This document shows, one piece after another, positions 17,099-26,605 of a stretch of 64,000 bases of DNA. The stretch covers positions 145,936 to 209,935 of the forward strand of contig JBDVOA010000040.1 in the NCBI GenBank assembly GCA_039969355.1, given 5' to 3'. Every line of letters starts with the position of its first letter. Within the stretch, counting starts at the first letter, position 1. This DNA comes from JL08 sp039969355 (GTDB taxonomy: Bacteria; Pseudomonadota; Alphaproteobacteria; Rhodobacterales; Rhodobacteraceae). The notes under the pieces are model-generated. The model was given only the letters and a program-made list of their open reading frames with translations, was not told the DNA's origin and searched no databases. A program made the position numbers and the translations under genes.

Positions 17099-17766
17099 TG
17101 CATGTTGCAGTTGTCGTGTTCCCCGGATCAAACTGTGATCGCGATCTTGCGGTGGCTTTCGAAAAGGCCGGGGCCAGGGTCACTATGGTCTGGCACAAGG
17201 AATCCGCGTTACCGGCCGGCGTGGATATTGTCGGGGTTCCGGGGGGGTTTTCCTATGGAGATTATTTGCGGTGCGGAGCAATCGCGGCCAAGTCTCCCGT
17301 ATGCCAGTCGGTTGCCGACCATGCAGCGCGGGGCGGTTACGTTTTTGGCGTGTGCAACGGATTTCAGGTTCTGACGGAAACCGGCTTACTTCCCGGCGCA
17401 TTACTGCGTAACGCCGGATTGAAATATATCTGCAAGACCATTGGTTTACGGGTGGAGACATCGGATTCTGCATTTAGCCAGGGGTATAATGCAGGAGATG
17501 TAATCAATGTCCCGATCGCCCATCATGATGGCAACTATTTCGCGGATGACGAAACCCTATTGCGCCTCACATCCGAGGGCAGGATCGCATTTACCTATAC
17601 TGACAACCCCAATGGTTCGCTGGCCGATATTGCGGGTATTCTTTCTGAAAACCGTCGGGTTCTGGGCATGATGCCACATCCTGAGCGGGCGGCAGATCCG
17701 GGCCACGGTGGAACAGACGGAGCAGCATTGTTTCGCGCATTGGTCGGGCAGTTGACTACAGCGTGA
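17098..17766 (+). CDS. purQ: FGAM synthase glutaminase subunit PurQ
   Basis: 222 aa class I glutamine amidotransferase supplying ammonia for FGAM synthesis. The catalytic Cys is in FGVCNGFQVLTETG (about residue 86), with GGFSYGDYLRCGA before it and the His/Glu pair in MMPHPERA (about 195-202). The open frame begins earlier (17041), but the family start MHVAVVVFPGSNCDRD is at the ATG at 17098, overlapping the purS stop. Completes the purC-purS-purQ run. Confidence 0.95.
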   Translation: MHVAVVVFPGSNCDRDLAVAFEKAGARVTMVWHKESALPAGVDIVGVPGGFSYGDYLRCGAIAAKSPVCQSVADHAARGGYVFGVCNGFQVLTETGLLPGALLRNAGLKYICKTIGLRVETSDSAFSQGYNAGDVINVPIAHHDGNYFADDETLLRLTSEGRIAFTYTDNPNGSLADIAGILSENRRVLGMMPHPERAADPGHGGTDGAALFRALVGQLTTA

Positions 17767-17801
17767 CTTGAGCCGGCGGGAAGGGCAGCGTAGTTTGTCG
17801 T

Positions 17802-19562
17802 ATGGTGACTCTGCAGTCCATCCTGCCGAAACGGCGCAGCGCAGCCATCAACTGGCGCATTCGTCTGGCGCTTGTGATTTTGCTTGTGGCCGCCGTCGGG
17901 ACTGTCTGGGTCACAAACCAACTGCTGACAAGACGGTTCACGGAAAGCACCAGAAACCGGGCGGAACTGCGCCTTGCACTCTACAGTGGCAATCTAATCA
18001 GTGAACTACGTCGGAACTCGATCGTACCGCAACTTCTTGCCCGCGACCCAACACTGATATTAGCATTGGATTCTGATGACTTTAGCCGATCAACGCAGCG
18101 GCTGATTTCGTTTGTTGATGAAATTGGCGCGGAATCGCTGATGTTGCTTGATGCTGACGGGCGCACCGTTGCGGCAACCGATCGCAATCGTCTGGGTTCG
18201 CAACACCGATCAGAACCCTATTTCGTTGACGCAGTCCGGTCGAATACAACGGTTTTCTCGGTCATCGAACGGGAAAGCGGAGGCTATCGTTTCACGTATT
18301 CACGCCGCATCGACTCCGGCCCGAAGGCGTTGGGTGTCATCGTCGTCGAAGTTGACCTGATGAAATTTGAACGGGCCTGGAAGGGTATTTCAGATGCGGT
18401 ATTGGTGACGAACAGCGAGGGCACGATCATTTTGGCAACAGAACCGCGTTGGCGAGGCCGTACTGAAGAAGAGGCGCTTGCGAGACAGACGCCACAAGGG
18501 GCTGTCCGGCGTGCCATACAGGCAACCTCGGACTGGACAACTCTGCCCAGCGACACCTATTTGCAGGGTCAGGCTGTCATGCGGCTGGACTCGAGAATTC
18601 AATTTCGGGGCTGGCAAATGGCGTCCTTTACAACCTATGCGTCAGTGCGCGAACGGGTAAATGGCGTGCTTGCCTTAGAGATCATGGGATTCGCAATTTT
18701 TCTCGCGTTGGCATTCTATTTGCTAAGCCGAAAATCGGCCGTGCGCATGGCGCTGTTCCAGCGAGAGTCGGCGGAGCTTCGCGCATTGAACGCGAGGCTG
18801 CAGCGAGAAATTGCCGAACGTGAAAGGGTACAGGAGACGTTAGCCGTGGCCGAACAGACACTGGCGCAATCGTCCAAGCTTGCGGCTCTCGGCGAGATGT
18901 CGGCGGCCGTTTCTCACGAACTCAATCAACCACTGGCGGCAATGAAGACGTACCTTGCCGGATCGCGGTTGTTGCTTGACCGGAACCGCCCCGAAGAGGC
19001 GATGTCATCATTTGGCCGCATCAATGATCTGATCGAAAGGATGGGAGGAATCACGCGGCAACTGAAATCCTATGCGCGCAAGGGATCAGAGACGTTTACG
19101 CCAGTAGAAATGGGCGCTGCGCTCAATTCTTCACTATCGATGATGGAACCCCAATTGAAACAACGGCAGGTCGAAATCAATCGGGTTTTGCCTGACTCTC
19201 CGGTCTTTGTGATGGGAGACCACATTCGGATTGAGCAGGTCATGGTGAACCTGTTGCGCAATGCGTTGGACGCGACCAAGCTTGTCAAGAATCCACGCGT
19301 GGATATTATTCTGGCCGCTGGCGAAATTGTAAGCCTCACGGTGCGTGACAACGGGCCCGGAATCGAGGATCTGGATGCACTGTTTGAACCGTTCTACACG
19401 ACGAAGCAGCCCGGTGATGGAGTCGGACTAGGTCTTGCCATCTCGTCGGGGATCGTAAACGACCTTGGTGGGCGCCTGACGGCGCGCAACGGTCGGAATG
19501 GTGGGGCCGTATTTGAAATGCAACTTCCAATGTTGGAAGAAGAAGTGGAAGCAGCGGAGTAG
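17802..19562 (+). CDS. dctB: C4-dicarboxylate sensor histidine kinase DctB
   Basis: 586 aa. The N-terminal membrane helix (about 20-40), a periplasmic double-Cache sensor (about 45-285) and a second helix (about 288-308) are followed by a coiled coil (about 315-350). The kinase core has H box AAVSHELNQPLAAMKTYL (about 367-384), N box MVNLLRNALDA and G boxes DNGPGI and GVGLGLAISSGI. This is the DctB/NtrB-like class that pairs with DctD. Next gene starts 5 bases later. No dctP, dctQ or dctM genes are in the window, so the target transporter is elsewhere. Confidence 0.92.
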   Translation: MVTLQSILPKRRSAAINWRIRLALVILLVAAVGTVWVTNQLLTRRFTESTRNRAELRLALYSGNLISELRRNSIVPQLLARDPTLILALDSDDFSRSTQRLISFVDEIGAESLMLLDADGRTVAATDRNRLGSQHRSEPYFVDAVRSNTTVFSVIERESGGYRFTYSRRIDSGPKALGVIVVEVDLMKFERAWKGISDAVLVTNSEGTIILATEPRWRGRTEEEALARQTPQGAVRRAIQATSDWTTLPSDTYLQGQAVMRLDSRIQFRGWQMASFTTYASVRERVNGVLALEIMGFAIFLALAFYLLSRKSAVRMALFQRESAELRALNARLQREIAERERVQETLAVAEQTLAQSSKLAALGEMSAAVSHELNQPLAAMKTYLAGSRLLLDRNRPEEAMSSFGRINDLIERMGGITRQLKSYARKGSETFTPVEMGAALNSSLSMMEPQLKQRQVEINRVLPDSPVFVMGDHIRIEQVMVNLLRNALDATKLVKNPRVDIILAAGEIVSLTVRDNGPGIEDLDALFEPFYTTKQPGDGVGLGLAISSGIVNDLGGRLTARNGRNGGAVFEMQLPMLEEEVEAAE

Positions 19563-19567
19563 ATCAC

Positions 19568-20905
19568 ATGGCGCAAGCAATGAAGATAGCGATTGTTGAT
19601 GATGAACAGGACATGCGCCAGTCTATCAGCCAGTGGCTGGCATTGTCGGGATATGACACCGAAACCTTTGCCAGCGCTGAAGATGCGCTTAAGGTCTTGG
19701 GACCTGAATATCCCGGCATTGTCATTTCTGACATCAAAATGCCGGGTATGGACGGCATGCAGTTTCTAAAGAAGCTCATGGGCAATGACAGTGCTCTGCC
19801 AGTGATCATGATCACTGGCCATGGGGACGTGCCGATGGCGGTCGAGGCGATGCGCGTCGGGGCGTTTGATTTTCTGGAAAAGCCATTCAATCCCGACCGG
19901 ATGTCGGCGCTGGCAAAGAAAGCGACCGGAGCGCGCCGTCTGGTGATGGACAATCGCGCGCTACGACGCGAACTGAGTGATGGCAACCAGTTGATGAAAA
20001 AACTGATTGGCTCGGCACCTGTGATGGACCGCCTGAAGGAAGACATTCTGGATCTGGGGCAGGCGGATGGTCATGTGCTGATCGACGGTGAAACCGGCAC
20101 TGGCAAGACTTTGGTGGCTCATGCCCTGCATGCCGTCGGAAGCCGGGCTGGCAAGAAATTTGTATTAGTCAGCTGTGCTGCATTTGAACCCGACGCGCTG
20201 TCAAAACGGCTTTTTGGCCCGATGCTGCCCGAAGATGCCAACCTGCCGGCGATTGAAGAAGCACGCGGAGGTACCCTGGTTCTAGAGGATATCGAAGCGC
20301 TGCCGGAAGTATTACAGGGCAAGTTGTTGAGCGTGATCAACGAGCAGGGTACCCCGGCTGAAACCAGGATCGTCGCAATCAGCAACATGCAGGAACAGGA
20401 TCGGACCTGTGAAGATGCTCTGCGATCAGATCTGTTTTACCGCTTGGGAGCCTTACGCATCACGGTGCCGCCTTTGCGCCAACGCGGAGAAGATATCCTA
20501 ACTCTGTTTACCCGCCTGAGCGAACAATTCTCGGATGAGTATGGTTGCGAAACACCCGTCGTTAGCGCGCAGGAGGCGGCGCAATTGTTGCAGGCCCCAT
20601 GGCCAGGAAATGTACGACAGTTGATAAATGTTGCGGAACGCACGGTGCTGCAATCGCGTCGGGGCAGCGGATCAATAGCGTCACTATTGATGTCAGATCA
20701 CGAGGAAATGCAGCCGGTTATGACCACAGAGGGCAAACCGCTCAAGGAATATGTGGAAGCGTTCGAACGCATGCTGATCGACAATACGATGCGGCGCCAT
20801 AAGGGGTCAATTGCGTCGGTGATGGACGAACTATGCCTGCCGCGCCGTACACTAAATGAAAAGATGGCGAAGTATGGATTGCAACGCTCTGATTACATTT
20901 CCTAA
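19568..20905 (+). CDS. dctD: DctD-type response regulator lacking the sigma-54 contact loop
   Basis: 445 aa: receiver (IAIVDDEQDMR, phospho-Asp in ISDIKMPGMDG near 56, KPFNPDR), AAA+ domain with Walker A GETGTGKT (about 177-184) and Walker B LVLEDIE, arginine-finger region RSDLFYRLGALR, and a C-terminal Fis-type helix-turn-helix (about 405-440). The L1 loop that normally reads GAFTGA is missing: the sequence runs LSKRLFGPMLPEDANLPAIEE. Without it, activation through sigma-54 is not expected. A comparable loss is known in Rhodobacter capsulatus NtrC, which works with sigma-70. It is coupled to dctB (5-base gap). Confidence 0.9.
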   Translation: MAQAMKIAIVDDEQDMRQSISQWLALSGYDTETFASAEDALKVLGPEYPGIVISDIKMPGMDGMQFLKKLMGNDSALPVIMITGHGDVPMAVEAMRVGAFDFLEKPFNPDRMSALAKKATGARRLVMDNRALRRELSDGNQLMKKLIGSAPVMDRLKEDILDLGQADGHVLIDGETGTGKTLVAHALHAVGSRAGKKFVLVSCAAFEPDALSKRLFGPMLPEDANLPAIEEARGGTLVLEDIEALPEVLQGKLLSVINEQGTPAETRIVAISNMQEQDRTCEDALRSDLFYRLGALRITVPPLRQRGEDILTLFTRLSEQFSDEYGCETPVVSAQEAAQLLQAPWPGNVRQLINVAERTVLQSRRGSGSIASLLMSDHEEMQPVMTTEGKPLKEYVEAFERMLIDNTMRRHKGSIASVMDELCLPRRTLNEKMAKYGLQRSDYIS

Positions 20906-21369
20906 AGGTCTGACCGGCCAAAACCCGTACAAGGATCTTCGGTAAGATACGCAGTAACTTTAGACACACAGTTTGAATATTCCCCATTGTCATTCTTTGC
21001 GGGCTGGTCTTATGGTGTCCTTATGACCGGCGGCGCGCACGAGCGTCAGTCCCGGACTATGAGTTTCGCTGTTTTGATTGATTGAAGGCATAAGGCCTCA
21101 CAAGACCAAAGCAGACCGATTGGGCCCTTAACGGGGCCAGAAAAACCCCTGAACGTCCAATGTGGCGGGCGGGAAATGAATGGACGCAGGCCAATTGTGG
21201 TAAAGCGTCGGAGAAGAAACGCGATGAAGCGCGCGGACGCATTGAGCAACAGAGCAGGGGCCGTATCCGGCGCCGCCTGCCGTGCGCCCTTATTCGCCCG
21301 AACAAGACACCTTCCGCACTTCGTTGATCCGCCAGGATCAGGGGAACTGCCGATGTGCAATTGGACAAC
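20906..21369. other. long leader region upstream of rne
   Basis: About 460 bases without a supported gene. A short hairpin GGCCC/GGGCC lies at 21123-21138 followed by AGAAAAACCCC. The part from 21230 to 21350 is purine and GC rich. RNase E genes often have long leaders through which the enzyme limits its own mRNA, so an autoregulatory leader is likely, but no specific element is recognised. Confidence 0.4.
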
Positions 21370-24150
21370 ATGGCTAAGAAAATGCTTATCGACGCCACCC
21401 ACGCCGAGGAAACGCGCGTGGTTGTGGTGGATGGAAACAAAGTTGAGGAGTTTGACTTTGAATCCGAAAACAAGCGCCAGCTTGCTGGCAACATATACCT
21501 AGCAAAAGTTACCCGAGTCGAGCCGTCGCTTCAGGCGGCCTTTGTAGATTATGGCGGAAACCGGCATGGTTTTCTGGCGTTTTCAGAGGTTCATCCGGAT
21601 TACTACCAGATTCCGGTCGCTGACCGTGAGGCGCTCATGGCCGAAGAACAGGCCTATGCGGAATCGCTGAAAGCTCGTGACGAGGAAGAGGACAAACCCA
21701 AGGGACGCGGTCGCGGTCGTGGAAGAAGCAAATCCGAAAAAGTAAAATCCGACGACGCGGTCGAAACCAAAGATGTCGAAGGCGGCATTCAGGGAATGGA
21801 AACCATCGATCTGAACGATGGATCACCCGATGAGGCGCCCGAGGGTTCTTCTCCTATGGAGCTGGTTGCAGAAACTCCGGTCGAAACGCCGGCCGCCGAT
21901 GAGGACCTTTCGGACGAGACGATACCAGTCGATGAGGCCAATCCTACCCCGGGAGACGAAACCAACGACAATGGAGCCGAGAAAGACACTGAAGAAGAAC
22001 TAGTGGTGTCCGGCGAAGACGATGAAGAAGAACCCCCGGTAAAAGGTGCGAAGGCGACCGCCAAGGACGCATCTATTGAATCAGTGGCTGACGAGGATGA
22101 CGCGGAAGATATTCGTCCTGTTCGCAAACCGCGGCCGCGTCGTTACAAAATTCAAGAAGTCATCAAGGTGCGGCAGATTCTTCTGGTGCAGGTCGTCAAG
22201 GAGGAGCGCGGCAACAAGGGCGCAGCGCTGACAACCTATCTATCGCTGGCCGGTCGCTATTGCGTTCTTATGCCCAACACCGCGCGGGGTGGAGGTATTT
22301 CGCGCAAGATCACCAATGCTGCCGATCGCAAAAAGCTCAAGGAAATTGCCAACGAGATCGAAGTGCCCAAGGGCGCGGGTCTGATTGTGCGGACCGCAGG
22401 GGCCCAACGGACCAAACCGGAAATCAAACGCGACTACGAGTACCTTCAACGCCTTTGGGAGCAAATCCGCTCTTTGACGCTGAAATCCACCGCTCCTGCA
22501 AAGATTTATGAAGAAGGCGACCTGATCAAACGGTCGATCCGCGACCTCTACAACCGCGATATTGATGAAGTGTTTGTCGAGGGCGAGCGCGGTTACCGCA
22601 TTGCCAAAGACTTCATGAAGATGATCATGCCGTCCCATGCGGTGAACGTCAAAAATTATCGCGAAAGCCTGCCGCTTTTTGCCCGATTCCAAGTCGAATC
22701 CTATCTGGCGGGCATGTTCAATCCGACAGTTCAGCTGAAATCAGGCGGTTACATCGTGATTGGCGTGACCGAAGCGCTGGTCGCTATCGACGTGAACTCT
22801 GGCCGGGCCACCAAGGAAGGCAGTATCGAAGAAACAGCAACAAAGACCAATCTGGAGGCCGCCGATGAAGTCGCACGCCAATTGCGTCTGCGTGATCTTG
22901 CAGGTCTGATCGTGATTGACTTCATTGACATGGACGAGCGCAAGAATAATTCAGCCGTCGAAAAGCGAATGAAGGACAGGCTCAAAACCGACCGCGCCCG
23001 CATTCAGGTTGGTCGCATCTCCGGTTTTGGTCTGATGGAAATGTCGCGCCAGCGGCTGCGCCCTGGCATGATCGAGGCGACAACTCAACCCTGCACGGCG
23101 TGTCACGGGACCGGTTTGATCCGTTCTGACGATAATCTGGCACTGTCGATTCTGCGACAGATCGAAGAAGAGGGCACGCGTCGCCGGTCACGCGAGGTGC
23201 TGGTCAAGGCACCCGTCGGCATTGCCAACTTCCTGATGAACCAGAAACGGGAGCACATTGCGCAGATCGAGGCGCGGTACGGTCTTTCAGTCCGCGTAGA
23301 AGGGGATGGCCATCTGGTCAGCCCGGATTTCGCGCTGGAAAAGTTCAAGACAGCGACGCGGACTGTTCCGACTGCTTTGACGCCCGTGGTGTCTGGCGAC
23401 AATTCAATCATGGAGCAGATAGACGAAGGCGAAGTGGCAGTGACACCGAATGCGGCCGAGGTCCCGGGACCGGAACAGGACGCAGAAGGCGAAGGCAAAC
23501 CCAAGCGCCGCCGCCGCCGCCGCCGCCGCCGGGGTGGCAAGGGCAACAACAATGGCGAAGGGCAGGGCGAAAATCTGGATCAAAACACGGCCGAGAATAC
23601 GGCAGCTCCAGAGTCATCCGAAACACCCGAGACGGACAAACCGGCAGCGGAAAACACGGTTGAAGCGGCCCCCGATACTGCGCCATCCAGTCCAAACGGC
23701 GAAGATGATGCGCCATCCGCCAAGAAAAAAACGTCGCGCAGCCGTACCGCCAAGCCACGTGGAAGGTCAAAGGCAGCCAAAACTGCGGTGGAGGCGGATG
23801 ATGCGCCCGATGCCAGCAGTGATGCAGGTGCAGAACCTGCAACTGAACAGGCGGCGGAACCGGCAACAGAGCAAGAGGTGGAGCCAACCCCCGCACCCAA
23901 ACCCAAGCGGACCCGCAAACCTGCAGCTTCGCGTGCCAAGAAGCCCAAAGCAAAAGTCGACTCCGACGCGCCGGTTGACCCGGCCCCAGTCGCCGAAGTT
24001 GTCGCGGCGGAACCTGTTGTTGTTGCAGCCGAAACTGCTGCGCCACCACCGGAACCCACGCCCGAATCGCCCGCACCCGCTGTGGCAGAGGCCGCTGCGG
24101 CCGAACCCGCTAAGCCAAAGCGCCGTGGTTGGTGGTCATTGGGCAAGTAG
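21370..24150 (+). CDS. rne: ribonuclease E
   Basis: About 926 aa, the endoribonuclease and scaffold of the RNA degradosome. The N-terminal S1 domain (EETRVVVVDGNKVEEFD..., AFVDYGGNRHGFL) is split by a long acidic insert (about residues 95-265), as in other alphaproteobacterial RNase E. Catalytic DNase-I-like region: VAIDVNSGR and LIVIDFIDM with the metal Asp residues. The Zn-link is CTACHGTG. The C-terminal 230 residues are Arg, Ala, Pro and Glu rich with an Arg run encoded by CGC repeats (23506-23532). A GTG at 21355 is an alternative start; MAKKMLIDATH at 21370 is preferred. The end meets a shared terminator with tusA. Confidence 0.95.
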   Translation: MAKKMLIDATHAEETRVVVVDGNKVEEFDFESENKRQLAGNIYLAKVTRVEPSLQAAFVDYGGNRHGFLAFSEVHPDYYQIPVADREALMAEEQAYAESLKARDEEEDKPKGRGRGRGRSKSEKVKSDDAVETKDVEGGIQGMETIDLNDGSPDEAPEGSSPMELVAETPVETPAADEDLSDETIPVDEANPTPGDETNDNGAEKDTEEELVVSGEDDEEEPPVKGAKATAKDASIESVADEDDAEDIRPVRKPRPRRYKIQEVIKVRQILLVQVVKEERGNKGAALTTYLSLAGRYCVLMPNTARGGGISRKITNAADRKKLKEIANEIEVPKGAGLIVRTAGAQRTKPEIKRDYEYLQRLWEQIRSLTLKSTAPAKIYEEGDLIKRSIRDLYNRDIDEVFVEGERGYRIAKDFMKMIMPSHAVNVKNYRESLPLFARFQVESYLAGMFNPTVQLKSGGYIVIGVTEALVAIDVNSGRATKEGSIEETATKTNLEAADEVARQLRLRDLAGLIVIDFIDMDERKNNSAVEKRMKDRLKTDRARIQVGRISGFGLMEMSRQRLRPGMIEATTQPCTACHGTGLIRSDDNLALSILRQIEEEGTRRRSREVLVKAPVGIANFLMNQKREHIAQIEARYGLSVRVEGDGHLVSPDFALEKFKTATRTVPTALTPVVSGDNSIMEQIDEGEVAVTPNAAEVPGPEQDAEGEGKPKRRRRRRRRRGGKGNNNGEGQGENLDQNTAENTAAPESSETPETDKPAAENTVEAAPDTAPSSPNGEDDAPSAKKKTSRSRTAKPRGRSKAAKTAVEADDAPDASSDAGAEPATEQAAEPATEQEVEPTPAPKPKRTRKPAASRAKKPKAKVDSDAPVDPAPVAEVVAAEPVVVAAETAAPPPEPTPESPAPAVAEAAAAEPAKPKRRGWWSLGK
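23506..23532 (+). repeat. CGC trinucleotide repeat inside rne
   Basis: Eight CGC codons plus CGG encode nine consecutive arginines in the RNase E C-terminal scaffold. Such perfect trinucleotide runs can change length by replication slippage in steps of whole codons, altering the length of the basic RNA-binding stretch without a frameshift. Confidence 0.75.
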
Positions 24151-24168
24151 GCCGCCAGAACGAATTTG

Positions 24169-24199
24169 AAAAAGGCAGGCATTTGACCTGCCTTTTTTT
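24169..24199. terminator. bidirectional terminator between rne and tusA
   Basis: AAAAAGGCAGG, then a 7-base loop, then CCTGCCTTTTTTT. The stem is flanked by A-run and T-run, so it serves both convergent genes. Confidence 0.9.
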
Positions 24200-24434
24200 A
24201 TGCGGGGCGTTTCTGGATTAGATAGATCTGAATGCCCGAATCCTCATGCGAACTGAGCAGGGTGTGGCCTGCTTCAGAGCAAAAATGCGGCACGTCAATA
24301 ATCGCTGCAGGATCATCTGCCAGAACTTTGAGGACCCCGCCCTCAGGCAGAGATTTCAACCGCTTGCGCGCTTTTAACACAGGCAAAGGGCACAGCAGGC
24401 CAATGGCGTCCAGAGTTTCAGGAGAGTCAGTCAT
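24198..24434 (-). CDS. TusA-family sulfur carrier protein
   Basis: 78 aa. The family box with catalytic Cys is DAIGLLCPLPVLKARK (Cys near 15 in CPxP), followed by LKVLADDPAA and a C-terminal beta strand. These proteins carry a persulfide for tRNA thiolation or other sulfur routes. It is a single gene convergent with rne, and its stop codon lies within the shared terminator. A second Cys at FCSEAGH is frequent in the group. Not necessarily the tRNA-specific TusA. Confidence 0.88.
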   Translation of the reverse strand: MTDSPETLDAIGLLCPLPVLKARKRLKSLPEGGVLKVLADDPAAIIDVPHFCSEAGHTLLSSHEDSGIQIYLIQKRPA

Positions 24435-24538
24435 TAGCTCTGAGATAAGGGGGATGTTACATGCTGTCCACAGAGTTGTGACTGCCTGTGTCGCAACAGC
24501 CCCGTGACGTCGTGCACAGGGTGGCGTAAGGGAGAGAG

Positions 24539-25291
24539 ATGTTTGGGATAGATATCATTGACGCAGGGCTTATACCGGCGATGACAATTGCGCTGGCGGC
24601 CGGGATTATCAGCTTTCTGTCACCCTGCGTACTACCAATCGTGCCGCCTTACCTCGCTTATATGAGCGGCGTTAGTCTGAACGAGATCGAAGGAAGTCAG
24701 GCGGCCCGGCGCAAGGCGACACTTGCGGCGCTTTGCTTTGTGATGGGACTGTCGACTGTTTTTCTGTTCCTGGGCTTCACGGCCTCTGCGTTCGGAATGT
24801 TTTTCCTTCAAAATCAAGAGCTTTTCGCGCAAATCTCAGGTGTCGTGGTGATTGCGTTCGGTGCCCATTTTCTGGGTATTTTCCGCATTCCTTTTTTAGA
24901 CCGCGAAGCGCGTCTGGAGGCTGGAGATCAGGGCGGATCGTCCTTTGGTGCCTATGTGCTTGGTCTTGCCTTTGCTTTTGGGTGGACTCCCTGCATTGGC
25001 CCGCAACTGGGGGCAATCCTGTCATTGGCGGCGTCGGAGGCGTCGGTAACGCGGGGCACCCTGTTGCTAGGCATCTATGCGATGGGCATGGGGTTGCCGT
25101 TCCTGCTGGCGGCGATGTTTCTGACTCGCGCGATGGGTGTGATGAATCGGCTAAAACCTCACATGCGTCTGATCGAGCGGATGATGGGCGCATTGCTGGT
25201 GCTGGTTGGTCTCGCATTGGTCACAGGCGCATTCAGTACGTTTTCCTATTGGTTGCTAGAACAATTTCCAGCGCTCGCAACCCTTGGTTAG
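24539..25291 (+). CDS. ccdA: cytochrome c biogenesis protein CcdA
   Basis: 250 aa membrane protein with six helices arranged as two repeats. Each repeat has the functional Cys: SPCVLPIVPPYLAYMSG (about 29-45) and GWTPCIGPQLGAIL (about 150-163). It passes reducing power from cytoplasmic thioredoxin to periplasmic thiol carriers for cytochrome c maturation. The ATG follows a GGGAGAGAG ribosome site. The next gene begins about 55 bases on in the same direction. Confidence 0.93.
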   Translation: MFGIDIIDAGLIPAMTIALAAGIISFLSPCVLPIVPPYLAYMSGVSLNEIEGSQAARRKATLAALCFVMGLSTVFLFLGFTASAFGMFFLQNQELFAQISGVVVIAFGAHFLGIFRIPFLDREARLEAGDQGGSSFGAYVLGLAFAFGWTPCIGPQLGAILSLAASEASVTRGTLLLGIYAMGMGLPFLLAAMFLTRAMGVMNRLKPHMRLIERMMGALLVLVGLALVTGAFSTFSYWLLEQFPALATLG

Positions 25292-25345
25292 CGCCTTACG
25301 CTTGCCAAAAATGCAGTGTAGCCTGCCCCCATCATGAGGAGCAGG

Positions 25346-26605
25346 ATGAGCAGTGATTGCCCCACACAGGTTCGCCGACGCCGGGTGTTTTACATACCCG
25401 GCTATGATCCTGTGCACCCGCGTCGATATCGCGAGCTCTATCGCAAAGAGGGTGCGGCGCAGGCAGAGATATCTGGATATGAAATTGATCTGAAACCAAA
25501 AACTGCCGAAGGGCCGTATGGATGGCATGTTCAAAGTGCCATTGCTGGTACAGTGAGTGACGCCGACTTCGATGTGCTGGTCTGGTCCGATATTGTGCGT
25601 GACAGCATGGCAACCGGGATACTGGCAACCTATCTGCAATTGCTGCGCACAGCTTGGATTTACATATCGTCGGGAACGTTGCGCAGGTTGATGTGGCTGC
25701 GCAAGGGGCCGGTGATCGCAGCGCTTTACCCGGTCGGCATGCTGATACTGCAATTGGTGCTCGCGGGTCTGGTTTTCTGGGTCGTTTGGTCCGCGACGCG
25801 TTGGAGCCTCGGCGCGGTGGCACAATTCTTTTCTGCCGCTCCATTCTCTGTGCTGACCCTAGCGTTGTCGATTGCGGCCGGTGGCGTCGCCGCTTTTGGT
25901 GTGCTCCGGTGGTTCAAATCGAAAGACAACAAGTTTTTCGCCTATTACCTGATGCATGACTACGCCTATTCTGCGCAATTAAGCGGGGCAAACCCCAAAG
26001 AGCTGGAGCAACGATTGGCCGAATTTACGGCTACGATCGCAAGCGCGATGCAGAGCGATGTCGATGAGGTGCTTGTGGTGGGCCATTCGTCGGGCGCTCA
26101 TCTTGCAGTCTCGGTTCTGGCGGATCTGATCCGCGCTGGCGAAGTGCCCGAAGACGGTCCTGTTCTGGCATTCCTGTCACTGGGTCAGGTGGTGCCGATG
26201 GTGTCGTTTCTGCCGCGTGCCCACCGGTTGCGCGCCGATCTGAACTACTTGTCAACCCGAGACGAATTGGTGTGGGTCGATGTCACGGCTCCGGGCGACG
26301 GATGCGCCTTTGCGCTGTGCGATCCGGTGGCGGTGTCTGGTGTCGCCGGCACGGGAAAACGCTGGCCGCTGGTGTTTTCGGCGGCCTTTACCCAATCGCT
26401 TAGTCCGGCGCGCTGGAAAGAGCTGCGCTGGCGCTTTTTTCGCCTGCATTTTCAATATCTTTGTGCTTTTGATCAACCAAAGGACTACGATTACTTCCAA
26501 ATTACGGCCGGACCGCTGACGCTGGCAGAGCGCTATGGCGATCGCGCGCCGTCCAAATCCCGGATTGAACGCGCGGCGTCCAAACATACGTCGGTGGCCG
26601 CATGA
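25346..26605 (+). CDS. membrane-anchored alpha/beta-hydrolase-like protein
   Basis: About 419 aa, unrecognised as a named family. It starts with a strand RRRRVFYIPGYDP, has two membrane helices (about 130-155 and 165-190) and, after them, the nucleophile-elbow motif VLVVGHSSGAHLAVSVLADL (Ser near 250), typical of alpha/beta hydrolases. The C-terminus keeps an Asp/His-bearing segment that may complete the triad, but I cannot assign it surely. ATG at 25346 has GAGGAG just ahead; an ATG at 25334 overlaps that site. Its stop overlaps the P450 start by 4 bases, so the two are coupled and may act together. Confidence 0.7.
   Translation: MSSDCPTQVRRRRVFYIPGYDPVHPRRYRELYRKEGAAQAEISGYEIDLKPKTAEGPYGWHVQSAIAGTVSDADFDVLVWSDIVRDSMATGILATYLQLLRTAWIYISSGTLRRLMWLRKGPVIAALYPVGMLILQLVLAGLVFWVVWSATRWSLGAVAQFFSAAPFSVLTLALSIAAGGVAAFGVLRWFKSKDNKFFAYYLMHDYAYSAQLSGANPKELEQRLAEFTATIASAMQSDVDEVLVVGHSSGAHLAVSVLADLIRAGEVPEDGPVLAFLSLGQVVPMVSFLPRAHRLRADLNYLSTRDELVWVDVTAPGDGCAFALCDPVAVSGVAGTGKRWPLVFSAAFTQSLSPARWKELRWRFFRLHFQYLCAFDQPKDYDYFQITAGPLTLAERYGDRAPSKSRIERAASKHTSVAA

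Noticed and set aside
23408..24182. Long antisense frames in the 3' part of rne
   Set aside because: They reflect GC-rich, low-complexity coding sequence without start signals and oppose a certain gene.
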